From assembly GCF_009932555.1 (NCBI RefSeq), contig NZ_BLJO01000005.1, positions 401,556-465,555 of the forward strand: a stretch of 64,000 nucleotides of DNA, in the 5' to 3' direction. This DNA is from Steroidobacter agaridevorans (GTDB taxonomy: Bacteria; Pseudomonadota; Gammaproteobacteria; Steroidobacterales; Steroidobacteraceae). The position numbers were made by a program, and so were the translations under genes. Shown in pieces: positions 41,621-50,763 of this stretch. Position 1 is the stretch's first letter. Each line of letters begins with the position of its first letter. The notes beneath the pieces were generated by a model that was not told the origin of the DNA, made no database searches, and was given only the letters and a program-made list of their open reading frames with translations.

Positions 41621-44600
41621 TCAATTCGACTCATGCGGCGCGGCCGGCTTCGGCTCCACGCCACCCCCACCCTCATGGGGCTTGCCCTTGCCGTGTTCGT
41701 CGTCGTAGGCCTCGCCGCCCTTGGCGCCGGCGATCCACTTGAAGAACAGCGGCACGAACAACGTTGCGATGAAGGTTGCCGCCAGCATGCCGCCGATCAC
41801 GCTCGTGCCGAGCGAATGACGGCTGTTGGCGCCGGCGCCGGTGCTGATCGCCAACGGCAGCACGCCGAAGATCAGAGCCAGCGACGTCATGATGATGGGA
41901 CGGAAGCGCAGCTTCGCGCCTTCGATGGCCGCATCCATCAGCTTCATGCCTTCGTGATACTTCATCAGCGCGAACTCGACGATCAGAATGGCGTTCTTGG
42001 CCGCCAGGCCGATCAGCGTCAGCATGCCGATCTGGAAATAGATGTCGTTCGCCAGACCGCGCATGAACACGGCCAGGAACGCACCGAACGCCGCGAACGG
42101 CACGGCCAGAATCACCGCCACCGGCAACGTCCAGCGCTCGAACTGCGCGGCGAGAATCAGGAACACCATCAACACGCCCAGCAGATACACGCCCTGCGAA
42201 GCACCGCCGCTGACCTTCTCCTGATACGCCGTACCGGTGAACGCCAGCTCATAGCCCTGCGGCAGCGTCTGCGCGGCGACTTCCTCGATCGCTTTCAGCG
42301 CATCGCCCGAGCTGTAGCCCGGCGCCGCCGCGCCCATGATCTTCGCCGACGTGAACGCGTTGAAGCGCTCGACGATTTCGGCGCCGGTCACTTCACGAAT
42401 GCTCGCCAACGCGGTGAGCGGCACCAGATCGCCCTTCTTCGAGCGCACGTACACGTTACGAATATCTTCCGGATACGCGCGGAAACGCGGCTCCGACTGC
42501 AACTGCACCTGATACACACGGCCGTTGCGATTGAAGTCGTTCACGTACAGCGCACCGAACGTGCTTTGTAACGTTTCGAAGACCTGGCCCACTTCGACAC
42601 CGAGCGTGATCGCCTTTTCGCGATCCAGATCGATGCGCATCTGCGGCACGCTGGCGCTGAAGGTGGTCTGCGTACCCGCGAGCTCCGGACGCTTGTTGGC
42701 CGCGGCGACCAGCTTCTGCGTCACGCCTTCGAGATCCTTGATCGAGCCGCTACCACGCGACTGAATGTAGGCCTCGAAACCGCCGGTCATCGACAGACCT
42801 TCGATGGGCGGCGGCTCGACGGCGAAGAAGAAGCCGTCCTTCACCTGCGCACCGGCGCCGAACACCGCACCGACCAGAGCGGCCGGCGACAGATCGTCGC
42901 TCTTGCGCTCATCCCACGGCTTCATCGGCAACCAGATGATGCCGCTGTTGGTCTTCATCGCCTGGGTCAGCGGATCCATACCCGCCACCGCCACAGCATT
43001 TGCAACGGCGGGATGGTCGCGCACGCCAGCGGCCACGGCTTCAACCGACCGCACAGTGCGATCGAGCGAAGCGGCATCCTGCAGGAAGCCGATCACGAAG
43101 ACGTAGCCCTGGTCTTCCGACGGCGCGAGCGACGTGGGCAGCGCACGGAACAAGCCGACCACCACGACCAGCATCACGACGAACATGGCAGCAGCCATCG
43201 CCGCACGCTTCATCACGAAACGCACGCCGCGCTCATAGCGATTCGTGACGCGCTCGAACCAGCGGTTGAAACCCTCCAGGAAGCGGTTCTTCACCATGTG
43301 ATCGTGCTTCAACAGCAGCGCGCACAACGCCGGAGTGAGCGTCAACGCGACGAAGCCGGAGATCACGACGGACACGGCGATGGTGACCGCGAACTGTCGA
43401 TACATTTCGCCGACCAGGCCGCCCATGAACGCCACAGGCATGAACACCGCGGTCAACACCAGCACGATGGCGATGACCGGACGGGTCACCTCTTCCATCG
43501 CCTTCTCGGTCGCTTGCGGCGCCGGCAGATTTTCGGTCGTCATGATGCGCTCGACGTTCTCGAGCACGACGATGGCGTCGTCGACCACGATACCGATCGC
43601 CAGCACCATGCCGAACAAGGTCAGCATGTTGATCGAGAAGCCGAATGCAAACATCGCCGCGAACGTGCCGATCAGCGATACCGGCACGGCCAGCATCGGA
43701 ATGATCGTGGCGCGCCAGTTCTGCAGGAAGATCAGCACGACGAAGAACACCAGCACCATCGCTTCCAGCAGCGTCTTGACCACTTCCTTGATCGACACCT
43801 TCACGTATTGGATGGTGTCGTAGGGAATGGCATAGGTCATGCCCTTCGGGAAGTCGCGCGACAGCTCTTCCAGTCGCTTCTGCACGGCGCCGCCGGTTTC
43901 CAGCGCATTGGCGCCCGGCTGCAGCACCAGCGCCATCATCACTGCGCGCTGACCGTCGATCGTCGCCTGGTTGCTATATGTCTGCGCGCCCAACTCGACG
44001 CGAGCGACATCCTTCAAGCGCACGATGCCGCCGGCTTCGGTGGTGTGCACGACGATCTGCTCGAACTCCTCGGGCTCTTGCAGACGGCCTTGCGCCGTCA
44101 CCGCGTAGGTGAAGTCGACCTGTTCGCTCACCGGCTCGACGCCCACCTGACCCGCCGCGTACTGCGAGTTCTGCTGACGAACGGCCATGGCGACATCGGA
44201 GGGCGTGAGACCCAGCTGCGCCAGCTTGTCCGGCTGCATCCAGATGCGGATGGAATAGTCCTGGCCGAACATCTGCACATCGCCGATGCCCGGGATACGA
44301 CGCAGCTCATCGAGCACGTTGAGCGTGACATAGCTGCTCATCGTCAGCATGTCGACGCTGTTGTCGGGCGAATGGATCGACACGATCTGCAGGAACGTGG
44401 TCGACGCCTTGCGCACCACGACGCCCTGACGCCGCACCTCTTCGGGCAAGCGCGGCACGGCGGCCTGGATGCGGTTGTTGACGTTGACCGCGTTCATATC
44501 GGGATCGGTGCCGATATTGAACGTCACCGTGATCATCAGCGTGCCGTTGCCCGAGTTCACCGAGCTCATGTACAGCATGCCTTCGACGCCGTTGATCTCC

Positions 44601-44803
44601 TTTTCGAGCGGCGCGGCGACGGTGTCCGCAATGGTTTGGGCGGTCGCGCCCGGATAGGTCGCGGCCACCGTCACCGACGGCGGAATGATATTGGGATAAG
44701 CGGAGATCGGCAGCGAGATCATGCCGCCCAACCCGGCGATCACGATGAACGCCGAGATGACGCAGGCGAAGATCGGCCGCGTGATGAAGAACTTGGAAAT
44801 CAT
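41621..44803 (-). CDS. RND-family HAE1 multidrug efflux pump (AcrB/MexB-like)
   Basis: 1060 residues, 12 membrane helices and two large periplasmic loops. Landmarks: N-terminal FFITRPIFACVISAFIVIAG, SLPISAYPNIIPPSV, GIVVDDAIVVLENVERI (paired proton-relay Asp in TM4), and GLAAKNAILIVEFA (relay Lys in TM10). Overlaps the adaptor gene by 4 bp. A Gly/Lys/Pro-rich C-terminal tail of about 30 residues (GKGKPHEGGGGVEPKPAAP) extends past the usual end. Drives proton-coupled export of hydrophobic compounds. Confidence 0.96.
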   Translation of the reverse strand: MISKFFITRPIFACVISAFIVIAGLGGMISLPISAYPNIIPPSVTVAATYPGATAQTIADTVAAPLEKEINGVEGMLYMSSVNSGNGTLMITVTFNIGTDPDMNAVNVNNRIQAAVPRLPEEVRRQGVVVRKASTTFLQIVSIHSPDNSVDMLTMSSYVTLNVLDELRRIPGIGDVQMFGQDYSIRIWMQPDKLAQLGLTPSDVAMAVRQQNSQYAAGQVGVEPVSEQVDFTYAVTAQGRLQEPEEFEQIVVHTTEAGGIVRLKDVARVELGAQTYSNQATIDGQRAVMMALVLQPGANALETGGAVQKRLEELSRDFPKGMTYAIPYDTIQYVKVSIKEVVKTLLEAMVLVFFVVLIFLQNWRATIIPMLAVPVSLIGTFAAMFAFGFSINMLTLFGMVLAIGIVVDDAIVVLENVERIMTTENLPAPQATEKAMEEVTRPVIAIVLVLTAVFMPVAFMGGLVGEMYRQFAVTIAVSVVISGFVALTLTPALCALLLKHDHMVKNRFLEGFNRWFERVTNRYERGVRFVMKRAAMAAAMFVVMLVVVVGLFRALPTSLAPSEDQGYVFVIGFLQDAASLDRTVRSVEAVAAGVRDHPAVANAVAVAGMDPLTQAMKTNSGIIWLPMKPWDERKSDDLSPAALVGAVFGAGAQVKDGFFFAVEPPPIEGLSMTGGFEAYIQSRGSGSIKDLEGVTQKLVAAANKRPELAGTQTTFSASVPQMRIDLDREKAITLGVEVGQVFETLQSTFGALYVNDFNRNGRVYQVQLQSEPRFRAYPEDIRNVYVRSKKGDLVPLTALASIREVTGAEIVERFNAFTSAKIMGAAAPGYSSGDALKAIEEVAAQTLPQGYELAFTGTAYQEKVSGGASQGVYLLGVLMVFLILAAQFERWTLPVAVILAVPFAAFGAFLAVFMRGLANDIYFQIGMLTLIGLAAKNAILIVEFALMKYHEGMKLMDAAIEGAKLRFRPIIMTSLALIFGVLPLAISTGAGANSRHSLGTSVIGGMLAATFIATLFVPLFFKWIAGAKGGEAYDDEHGKGKPHEGGGGVEPKPAAPHESN

Positions 44804-45978
44804 GCGGTCTCCTTCTGCGCGGGCTGTTGCTCAGCCTGCTTGGTCGGAGCCTCGGGGCCTACTGCGCTCACCTGAATGCCGGGCTGCACCTTGAGCACGC
44901 CTTCGACGATGTAACGATCGCCGGGCGCGAGCCCTTCGGTGACGATGATGTTGTTGCCGAACGAGCGGCCGACCTGCACCGGGCGGAATTCCACTTTCTG
45001 TTCGCCGTTCACCAGCCAGATGAACTGGCCCTGCGCGCTCGACATCACAGCCTTGCGCGGCACCGTCACGACGTTGCTCAACTGCACGCCTTCGACGCGC
45101 GCCCGGATGAACTGACCGGGAATGAGCTGCGCCTCCGGGTTCTTCAACACGGCGCGCACGCGCACGGTGCCGGAATTCACATCGACCGCGTTGTCGACGA
45201 ACGTGACTTTGGCGGCGTCCGGATATTCCTGACCGTTTTCCAACACCAGGCGCACGGTCGGCTGCGCGACCCGGTTGGCCGGAGCCAGCGAGCCGCGAAT
45301 GATCGAAGCTTCGGCCTCGGGCACCGAGAACTCGATATACAAAGGATCGACCTGCACGATCTTGGTCAGCAGGCTGGAGCTCTGCTCCGTCGACACCAGG
45401 CTGCCCTCGGACATCACTTCGCGGCTGGTCAATCCCGAGATCGGCGCACGGACGTCGGTGTATTCGAGATCGAGCTGCGCCATGCGCTGCGCCGATTCGG
45501 CGGCTTGCAGACTGGCCTGCGCCACTTCGAACGCCGACACCACCTCGTCACGACGGCTCTGGCTGACCGCGTTCTTTTCGAACAACGGCACCACGCGGTC
45601 GTGCTGACGACGCGCTTCTTCCAAACGCGCCTTGGCAACAGCAACTTCGGCGCGAGCGGACGCCAGGCGCGCACGCACCGGCTCCGGATCGATCAGAAAC
45701 ATCGGCTGGCCCTGCTTCACGGAACCGCCTTCTTCATAACGGCGCTTGATCAAGATGCCGCCGACGCGCGCACGCACTTCTACTTCGCGTGAGCCGACGG
45801 TGCGTGCGGTGTAAGTGAGATCCAGCGGTACGGGGTTCTTTTCCACCGTCTGCACCGTGACTTCCGGCGGCGGCGGCGCGTGCTGCTGCTCCTGGCCCTT
45901 ACCGCAACCGCTCAGCAACACCGCGCTGACAGCGATGGCAACCAGAGATCTCACCAATGACTGACGAATGACGTTCAT
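44800..45978 (-). CDS. RND efflux periplasmic adaptor lipoprotein (AcrA/MexA-like)
   Basis: 392 residues. Lipobox VLLSGC (C25), then HAPPPPEVTVQTVEKNPVPL. Barrel-sandwich lipoyl halves (EVEVRARVGGILIKRRYEEG and YTDVRAPISGLTSREVMSEG) flank a helical hairpin; a beta-barrel (PLYIEFSVPEAEASI) and membrane-proximal domain follow. First gene of the pump operon; 111 bp after the tetR stop. The interval contains TTGGACGGGAGTCC, which resembles half of the tetR operator. Confidence 0.94.
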   Translation of the reverse strand: MNVIRQSLVRSLVAIAVSAVLLSGCGKGQEQQHAPPPPEVTVQTVEKNPVPLDLTYTARTVGSREVEVRARVGGILIKRRYEEGGSVKQGQPMFLIDPEPVRARLASARAEVAVAKARLEEARRQHDRVVPLFEKNAVSQSRRDEVVSAFEVAQASLQAAESAQRMAQLDLEYTDVRAPISGLTSREVMSEGSLVSTEQSSSLLTKIVQVDPLYIEFSVPEAEASIIRGSLAPANRVAQPTVRLVLENGQEYPDAAKVTFVDNAVDVNSGTVRVRAVLKNPEAQLIPGQFIRARVEGVQLSNVVTVPRKAVMSSAQGQFIWLVNGEQKVEFRPVQVGRSFGNNIIVTEGLAPGDRYIVEGVLKVQPGIQVSAVGPEAPTKQAEQQPAQKETA

Positions 45979-46089
45979 ATGCGTCTACCTGACAAACTAA
46001 AAAACGCGGCCGCGAGCGCACAGCGCTCGGGCAAATCAAAACGGGTGGCGTTGGACGGGAGTCCGGCTTCCTATAACTACCGGGTCAAC

Positions 46090-46659
46090 TCAGCGATACG
46101 CCTCGTCGGCAATCTGCAGCAGCTGCTGCACGACACGCTCACGCTGCTCTTCCGTAAAACATGAGATGCGCAACGATTCACGCATCATCAGGCCGTCGAT
46201 CGCCAGCGATACGACCGCGGCCCGGGCAAAATCCACATCGCTGCTCTCGATCTGCCGGGTGTACTGAGCGATGCGCTCACGGATCACTTCCAGCAGAGTC
46301 AGATCGTTCGCGGCAGCGGCGAACAGCGCGGCGCCCATGCCAGCGATCTTGGCCCGGGGCTGCTGCGCAAGAATTCCGACGATGCAGGCTTTGAGATCCC
46401 GGCCATCGGTCTCGCCGGTGCCGGACTTCGCCTGCTCCACGCAGTCGGTCATGCTCTCTACATAGCGTTTGGCCAGCGCACCGAGCAACGACTCCTTGGA
46501 GGGGAAGTGGTAGAGCAAGCCGCCCTTGCTCACTCCCGCCGCCTGGGCCACGCCATCGAGCGTCATGCGCGCCGCGCCGACGTCACCGACAACTCGCTCC
46601 GCCGCTTCGAGGATCCGCTCGCGGGCCGGGCTGATGGTGTTCGATGCCAACTCCGCCAT
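46090..46659 (-). CDS. TetR-family repressor of the RND operon
   Basis: 189 residues from the ATG at 46659, six bases after GAGG; the longer open frame has no family support. N-terminal helix-turn-helix: ARERILEAAERVVGDVGAAR, LDGVAQAAGVSKGGLLYHFP, SKESLLGALAKRY. The C-terminal ligand domain includes AGMGAALFAAAANDLTLLEV. Same strand as and directly upstream of the pump genes; a 38-bp palindrome spans its promoter, so autorepression is likely and the pump may be co-controlled by readthrough. Confidence 0.93.
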   Translation of the reverse strand: MAELASNTISPARERILEAAERVVGDVGAARMTLDGVAQAAGVSKGGLLYHFPSKESLLGALAKRYVESMTDCVEQAKSGTGETDGRDLKACIVGILAQQPRAKIAGMGAALFAAAANDLTLLEVIRERIAQYTRQIESSDVDFARAAVVSLAIDGLMMRESLRISCFTEEQRERVVQQLLQIADEAYR

Positions 46660-46672
46660 GGCCAACCTCGCT

Positions 46673-46710
46673 GTACCGACTGGACGGTGAATATACCGTC
46701 CAGCCGGTAC
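46673..46710 (-). promoter_or_regulatory. 38-bp palindromic TetR operator overlapping the tetR promoter
   Basis: GTACCG-a-CTGGACGGT-gaatat-ACCGTCCAG-c-CGGTAC: perfect 9-bp inner and 6-bp outer arms. On the minus strand the centre forms TATATT (-10, 46690-46695), with TTACAA (-35, 46714-46719) 18 bp upstream. Repressor binding here would block polymerase. It starts 13 bp from the tetR start codon. Confidence 0.8.
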
Positions 46711-47162
46711 ACCTTGTAATAACTTTCCGCTATGCCGCGTGCTGTTTTTCATAGCCCGCCGCCGCCGACGAACGCCCTCGCGGGCTCCGGTCAACACCGG
46801 CAGTCGTTTAGAAAATTGAACACTGATCTGGGCTAGCATTGCTCAGTACTGCATTTCTATGAGTTTTTCTAAACCATCCGAACAGCGAAACAGGGCTGCG
46901 TAAAGTACCAGTTAGTCAGCGGCAACGCTGCGCTTCACAGTCCGAGGGCTTGCGTAAATCGCAGGCCTCGAACGAAGCCGGCCAACCTTCGCAGCCTCCG
47001 GCGCGGTGCGCATTGGATGCTGAAATGAAGACGAACGAGGTCATGCTTTTGCGACAGCGGACTAGCAACAAACCCGCGCCGGGATTGCGTGTGGGCCGCA
47101 ATGGACGGCTTACAATGCGCGCCGGCCAGTTTTATCGATATGTAGAAGGAGTGGCGAAACGC
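46711..47162. other. Divergent intergenic region between tetR and the histidine kinase
   Basis: No convincing gene. It carries the 49-bp-spaced inverted repeat GTTTAGAAAA (46806-46815) / TTTTCTAAAC (46865-46874) in an AT-rich patch, and AGAAGGA (47144-47150) ahead of the short leader frame. A 90-codon frame from 46950 begins at TTG and has no family features. Confidence 0.45.
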
Positions 47163-47222
47163 ATGCCCGACACGATCGTGTCCTGGTTTGGCGGCGAACA
47201 GTTTCAGCCACATGGACACTGA
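47163..47222 (+). CDS. Possible 19-residue leader peptide overlapping the kinase start
   Basis: MPDTIVSWFGGEQFQPHGH, preceded by AGAAGGAG 11 bases upstream, the best ribosome site in the region. Its stop (TGA at 47220) lies inside the start region of the histidine kinase (ATG 47212), which itself lacks a good ribosome site. Translational coupling is plausible. Could equally be chance. Confidence 0.3.
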   Translation: MPDTIVSWFGGEQFQPHGH

Positions 47223-48288
47223 CTCTATGTGGACACCCGGCATCCAATGGATGCATGTCATTGCCGACCTCTTGATTGCGGTGGCGTTCTTCACCATCCC
47301 CTTCGTGCTCCTGTACGTGGCGCGGCGGCGGCGCGACCTAACCTTCAACCGACTCTTGGCGGCCTTCGGCGTCTTCATCGTGGCGTGCGGGCTCACGCAT
47401 GTCATGGCGGTGTGGAACGTCTGGCACACCGATTACTGGCTCGAAGGCGCCATCAAGGTGCTCGCCGCCGTGGCGTTGGTGCCGACCGCCATTCTGTTGT
47501 GGCGCGCGTTGCCACAGATCCTGTCGGTGCCCAGCCAACGCCAACTGCGCGATGCGAATGAATCCCTCGCGCGCGCGAATCGGGAGCTCGAAGCGTTTAC
47601 GGCGTCGGTCTCGCATGACCTTCGCTCGCCGCTGACCACGATCGCCGGTCAGGCCGGCCTGCTGGAGCTGTCCCTACCCAACGCCAACGAAGAACAGCGT
47701 CGGCGGCTGACTCGCATTCAAGGCAGCGTGAAGCAGATGTCGGAGCTGATCGATGCGCTGCTGGTGTTGTCGCGCATTTCACGCCACACCCTGCATCGAG
47801 AGATCATCGATGTGAGCGCGCTGGCGGAAAGCATCTTTCAGGACCTGCGGCAGAAAGATCCGTCCCGCAATGTCGAGGTGGAGATTCAGCCCGGCATGGC
47901 GGTGCATGGCGACCGGCGCTTGATCAACGATCTGTTTGTGAACTTGCTGGCGAACGCGTGGAAGTTCACGTCGCGGACCGAGCATCCTCGCATCGAGGTC
48001 GGCCAGTCTCAGCACGGCTCGATGGCCACGCTGTTCGTCAAAGACAACGGCGCCGGCTTCGACATGGCGCACGAGCAGAAACTGTTCAAACCGTTCCAAC
48101 GCCTGCACGGCGCCGCCGACTTCGAAGGCACCGGCGTCGGCCTCGCCACCGTCGCCCGCATCATCGACCGCCACGGCGGCCGCATCTGGGCCGAAGGAAA
48201 ACCGAGCGAAGGCGCGGTGTTCTACTTCACGATGCCGACATCGCCGATCACGGAGCAGTTTCTGCTGATGCAGCGGGCGATGGCGTAG
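47212..48288 (+). CDS. Histidine kinase with ethylene-receptor-like membrane domain
   Basis: 358 residues from the ATG at 47212 (ATG 47227 possible). Residues 10-105 form three helices matching the plant ETR1/cyanobacterial ethylene-binding domain: VIADLLIAVAFFTIPFVLLY, AFGVFIVACGLTHVMAVWNV, AIKVLAAVALVPTAILLWRA, then ALPQIL. D19, C59, H63 and K82 match ETR1 Asp25, Cys65, His69 (copper ligands Cys/His) and Lys91; spacing D-C is 40 in both. ETR1 Tyr32 is Phe26 here. Then HisKA (SHDLRSPLTTIAGQ, H135) and HATPase_c (NDLFVNLLANAWKFT, DNGAGF, GTGVGLATV). No receiver domain or adjacent response regulator. Stop abuts the convergent permease. Confidence 0.92.
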   Translation: MDTDSMWTPGIQWMHVIADLLIAVAFFTIPFVLLYVARRRRDLTFNRLLAAFGVFIVACGLTHVMAVWNVWHTDYWLEGAIKVLAAVALVPTAILLWRALPQILSVPSQRQLRDANESLARANRELEAFTASVSHDLRSPLTTIAGQAGLLELSLPNANEEQRRRLTRIQGSVKQMSELIDALLVLSRISRHTLHREIIDVSALAESIFQDLRQKDPSRNVEVEIQPGMAVHGDRRLINDLFVNLLANAWKFTSRTEHPRIEVGQSQHGSMATLFVKDNGAGFDMAHEQKLFKPFQRLHGAADFEGTGVGLATVARIIDRHGGRIWAEGKPSEGAVFYFTMPTSPITEQFLLMQRAMA

Positions 48289-49488
48289 TCAGTCGGTTCG
48301 CAACGCCTCCACCGGTTCCAATCCCGCTGCTCGGATCGCCGGCAAGATTCCGGCGATCAGGCCGACCGCCACGGCCAACGACTCCGCGGCAATGATGAAG
48401 GCCGGCGAATAACTCACCGGCAGCGCCGGCACGGCGATGTCCAACGCCGCCGCTATTCCGAGCCCCGCCAATAACCCGGCAATGCCGCCTAGCGCCGACA
48501 ACACGACTGCTTCAGAAAGAAACACACGCAGCACTTGATTCTTCTGTGCCCCTAACGCGCGCAGCAGCCCGATCTCCGCCGTGCGCTCGCTCACGCCGAT
48601 GGTCATGATCGTGAAGATGCCCACGCCGCCGACCAGCAAGGAAATGCTTCCCAACGCACCTACTGCGAACGTCAGTACGCTCAACACCGAGCCCAGCGTA
48701 TCCAGCATCTGCTGCTGCGTCGTGATCGTGAAATCTTCATCGCCGTGCCGGGCGATCAGAATCTTGCGCACGCCAGTGACCACCTCCTGCACCGACACGC
48801 CGGACTCATGCCGCAGCTGGATCTCGAACACGCTGTCTCGATCGAACAACTCCAGCGACTTCGCCGTGGGAATGTAAACCGTGTCGTCGAGATCGAATCC
48901 CAGCGTCGTGCCCTTCGGCTTCATCACGCCGGCCACTCGATAACGCTGCCCGCCGACCCGGATCGTCTTGCCCAGCGCGCTCTCGCCGCGGAACAACTCG
49001 TGATTCATCTTGCTCCCGAGCACGGCAAGACTGCGCGGGGCGCGCGGATCATCGGCGGGAAGAAACTCCCCGTGCGCGACTTCAAAACGAAATGCTTCGG
49101 CGAACGTGGAACCGACCCCGTACACCGTGGTTCGCCGCTTGCGCCCGAGCGCTTCGACTTCAGCGTTTCCTTGCACCATCGCGTTCGTCGATATCACATA
49201 CGGCGCGCGGCCCAACGCTTCGGCATCGTCGACAGTCAAAGGCCGCACGTTGCCGAGCGAGCCGATCGAGCCGCCCATGGTCTGCGTCTTGCCGGGCGTC
49301 ACACTGATGATGTTCGTGCCGAACTGCGTGAACTCGGATACGACGAACCGATGCACACCCTCGCCGATCGATGTGAGCAACACGACCGCAGTCACGCCGA
49401 TGCCGATACCGAGCGCGGTCAGCGCAGCGCGCAGTCGATGCGCCCGCACCGAGCCTGTCGTCAGCCTTACTAGATCAGCGAAGCGCAT
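48289..49488 (-). CDS. MacB/FtsX-type ABC permease, set A second permease
   Basis: 399 residues. N-terminal helix (ALTALGIGIGVTAVVLLTSI), large MacB_PCD-like periplasmic domain (about 45-240), then three helices of an FtsX domain (FAVGALGSISLLVGGVGIFT; AVVLSALGGIAGLLAGLGIA; AAESLAVAVGLIAGILPAIR) ending AAGLEPVEALRTD. Its start shares one base with the upstream permease stop (TGATG). Works with the 49488 permease, 50764 ATPase and 51432 adaptor as a MacAB-like exporter or lipoprotein translocator; cargo unknown. Confidence 0.9.
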   Translation of the reverse strand: MRFADLVRLTTGSVRAHRLRAALTALGIGIGVTAVVLLTSIGEGVHRFVVSEFTQFGTNIISVTPGKTQTMGGSIGSLGNVRPLTVDDAEALGRAPYVISTNAMVQGNAEVEALGRKRRTTVYGVGSTFAEAFRFEVAHGEFLPADDPRAPRSLAVLGSKMNHELFRGESALGKTIRVGGQRYRVAGVMKPKGTTLGFDLDDTVYIPTAKSLELFDRDSVFEIQLRHESGVSVQEVVTGVRKILIARHGDEDFTITTQQQMLDTLGSVLSVLTFAVGALGSISLLVGGVGIFTIMTIGVSERTAEIGLLRALGAQKNQVLRVFLSEAVVLSALGGIAGLLAGLGIAAALDIAVPALPVSYSPAFIIAAESLAVAVGLIAGILPAIRAAGLEPVEALRTD

Positions 49489-50699
49489 CAGCGCCGCCCC
49501 GCCAGCGCAGCGACCGGATCAAGGCGGGACGCACGACGCGCCGGCATCAATCCGAAAACCACGCCACTGAGGATCGCGACGACGAGCGCCATCACGATGG
49601 CCCACACCGGCGGGTTCAATGGCAACGAGGGATAGATGTTCCCAACGACCCAATCGACGCCGAACCCGACCGCCATCCCGGCGATCGCACCGGCCACGGA
49701 CAGGAGGATCGCTTCCGTTAGAAACAATGCCGTGATCTGCCCGCGCGTCGCGCCGATGGCTTTGAGCAAGCCGACCTCGCTGGTCCGCTGACTCACCGAC
49801 ACCAGCATCACATTCATGATCAGCACACCGGCGACGGCGAGACTGATGGATGCGATACCGGCCAGCGTGAGTGTCAGAGCAGTGAAGATGCGATCGAACG
49901 TGGAGAGCAAGGCGTCCTGAGTGATGACGGTGACGTCCTCTTCGCCTTGATGCCTCAGTTTGATGGCCTCGATGGTGGCGTCGCGGACGCGAGTCATGTC
50001 ATCGCGGGTGTGAGCTTGAATCAGCAGGCGGAATAACGATTCGGTGTTGAATAGCGCCTGGGCTGCGCTGACGGGGACAATGATCAACTCCTGCGAGTCC
50101 ATGCCGATCATCCGCCCCTGGTCCGCCAGCACCCCGACGACCCGGAAACGCCGGTCGCCGATACGCAAATTGCCCCCGATAGCCTCCCGGCCTGGGAACA
50201 ACTCTCGAGCGATGTTATTTCCGATTACCGCCACGGCGGTGTCGCGGCTGAGATCACCCGGCGGGAGGAAGTCACCTCTCGCGAGAACGAAACCATGTAC
50301 AGGCATCAACTCGGAGCTCGAACCCATCACCGGCGCTTCCCGCTCGAGTGCGCCCACGGATGCCGGCGCCGAACCAACCACAAGCGGCGCGACTCGCGCC
50401 ACGCCAGGCAGGCGCTGCACCGCCAGTGCATCACTCAATGTGAGATCTCTCGGCGTTTCGCCAGAGAGCATGCCCGGCGAGACACCGCCAGTTTCGGAAC
50501 GGCCCGGAATGACAATGATCATTCTCGTTCCCAGCGCCTGGAATTCATCGGCGACGTAGCGCCGCGCGCCTTCCCCCAACGACGTCAGCGCGATGACCGC
50601 TGCAACGCCGATACTCATCGCGAGCAATAGCATGATGCTCCGCATGCGCGCACGGACTGCGGAGTCGAGAGAAAGACGGATTAGATCGCGAAAGCGCAT
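49488..50699 (-). CDS. MacB/FtsX-type ABC permease, set A first permease
   Basis: 403 residues with the same topology: SIMLLLAMSIGVAAVIALTS, periplasmic domain, LTLTLAGIASISLAVAGVLI, a SQRTSEVGLLKAIGATRGQI coupling segment, and C-terminal MALVVAILSGVVFGLMPARR. Starts 64 bp after the ATPase stop. Two distinct permeases in one operon suggest a heterodimeric transporter. Confidence 0.9.
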   Translation of the reverse strand: MRFRDLIRLSLDSAVRARMRSIMLLLAMSIGVAAVIALTSLGEGARRYVADEFQALGTRMIIVIPGRSETGGVSPGMLSGETPRDLTLSDALAVQRLPGVARVAPLVVGSAPASVGALEREAPVMGSSSELMPVHGFVLARGDFLPPGDLSRDTAVAVIGNNIARELFPGREAIGGNLRIGDRRFRVVGVLADQGRMIGMDSQELIIVPVSAAQALFNTESLFRLLIQAHTRDDMTRVRDATIEAIKLRHQGEEDVTVITQDALLSTFDRIFTALTLTLAGIASISLAVAGVLIMNVMLVSVSQRTSEVGLLKAIGATRGQITALFLTEAILLSVAGAIAGMAVGFGVDWVVGNIYPSLPLNPPVWAIVMALVVAILSGVVFGLMPARRASRLDPVAALAGRR

Positions 50700-50763
50700 G
50701 ACCTCTCAATCTCACCGCACCTGTCGGCGCCGTCCGAGGGCGGCGGGAACCACGACGCACTCT

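Noticed and set aside
46950-47222. 90-codon frame ahead of the histidine kinase
   Set aside because: Starts at TTG without a ribosome site, no family features, low-complexity composition; only its last 20 codons (listed as a possible leader) have ribosome-site support.
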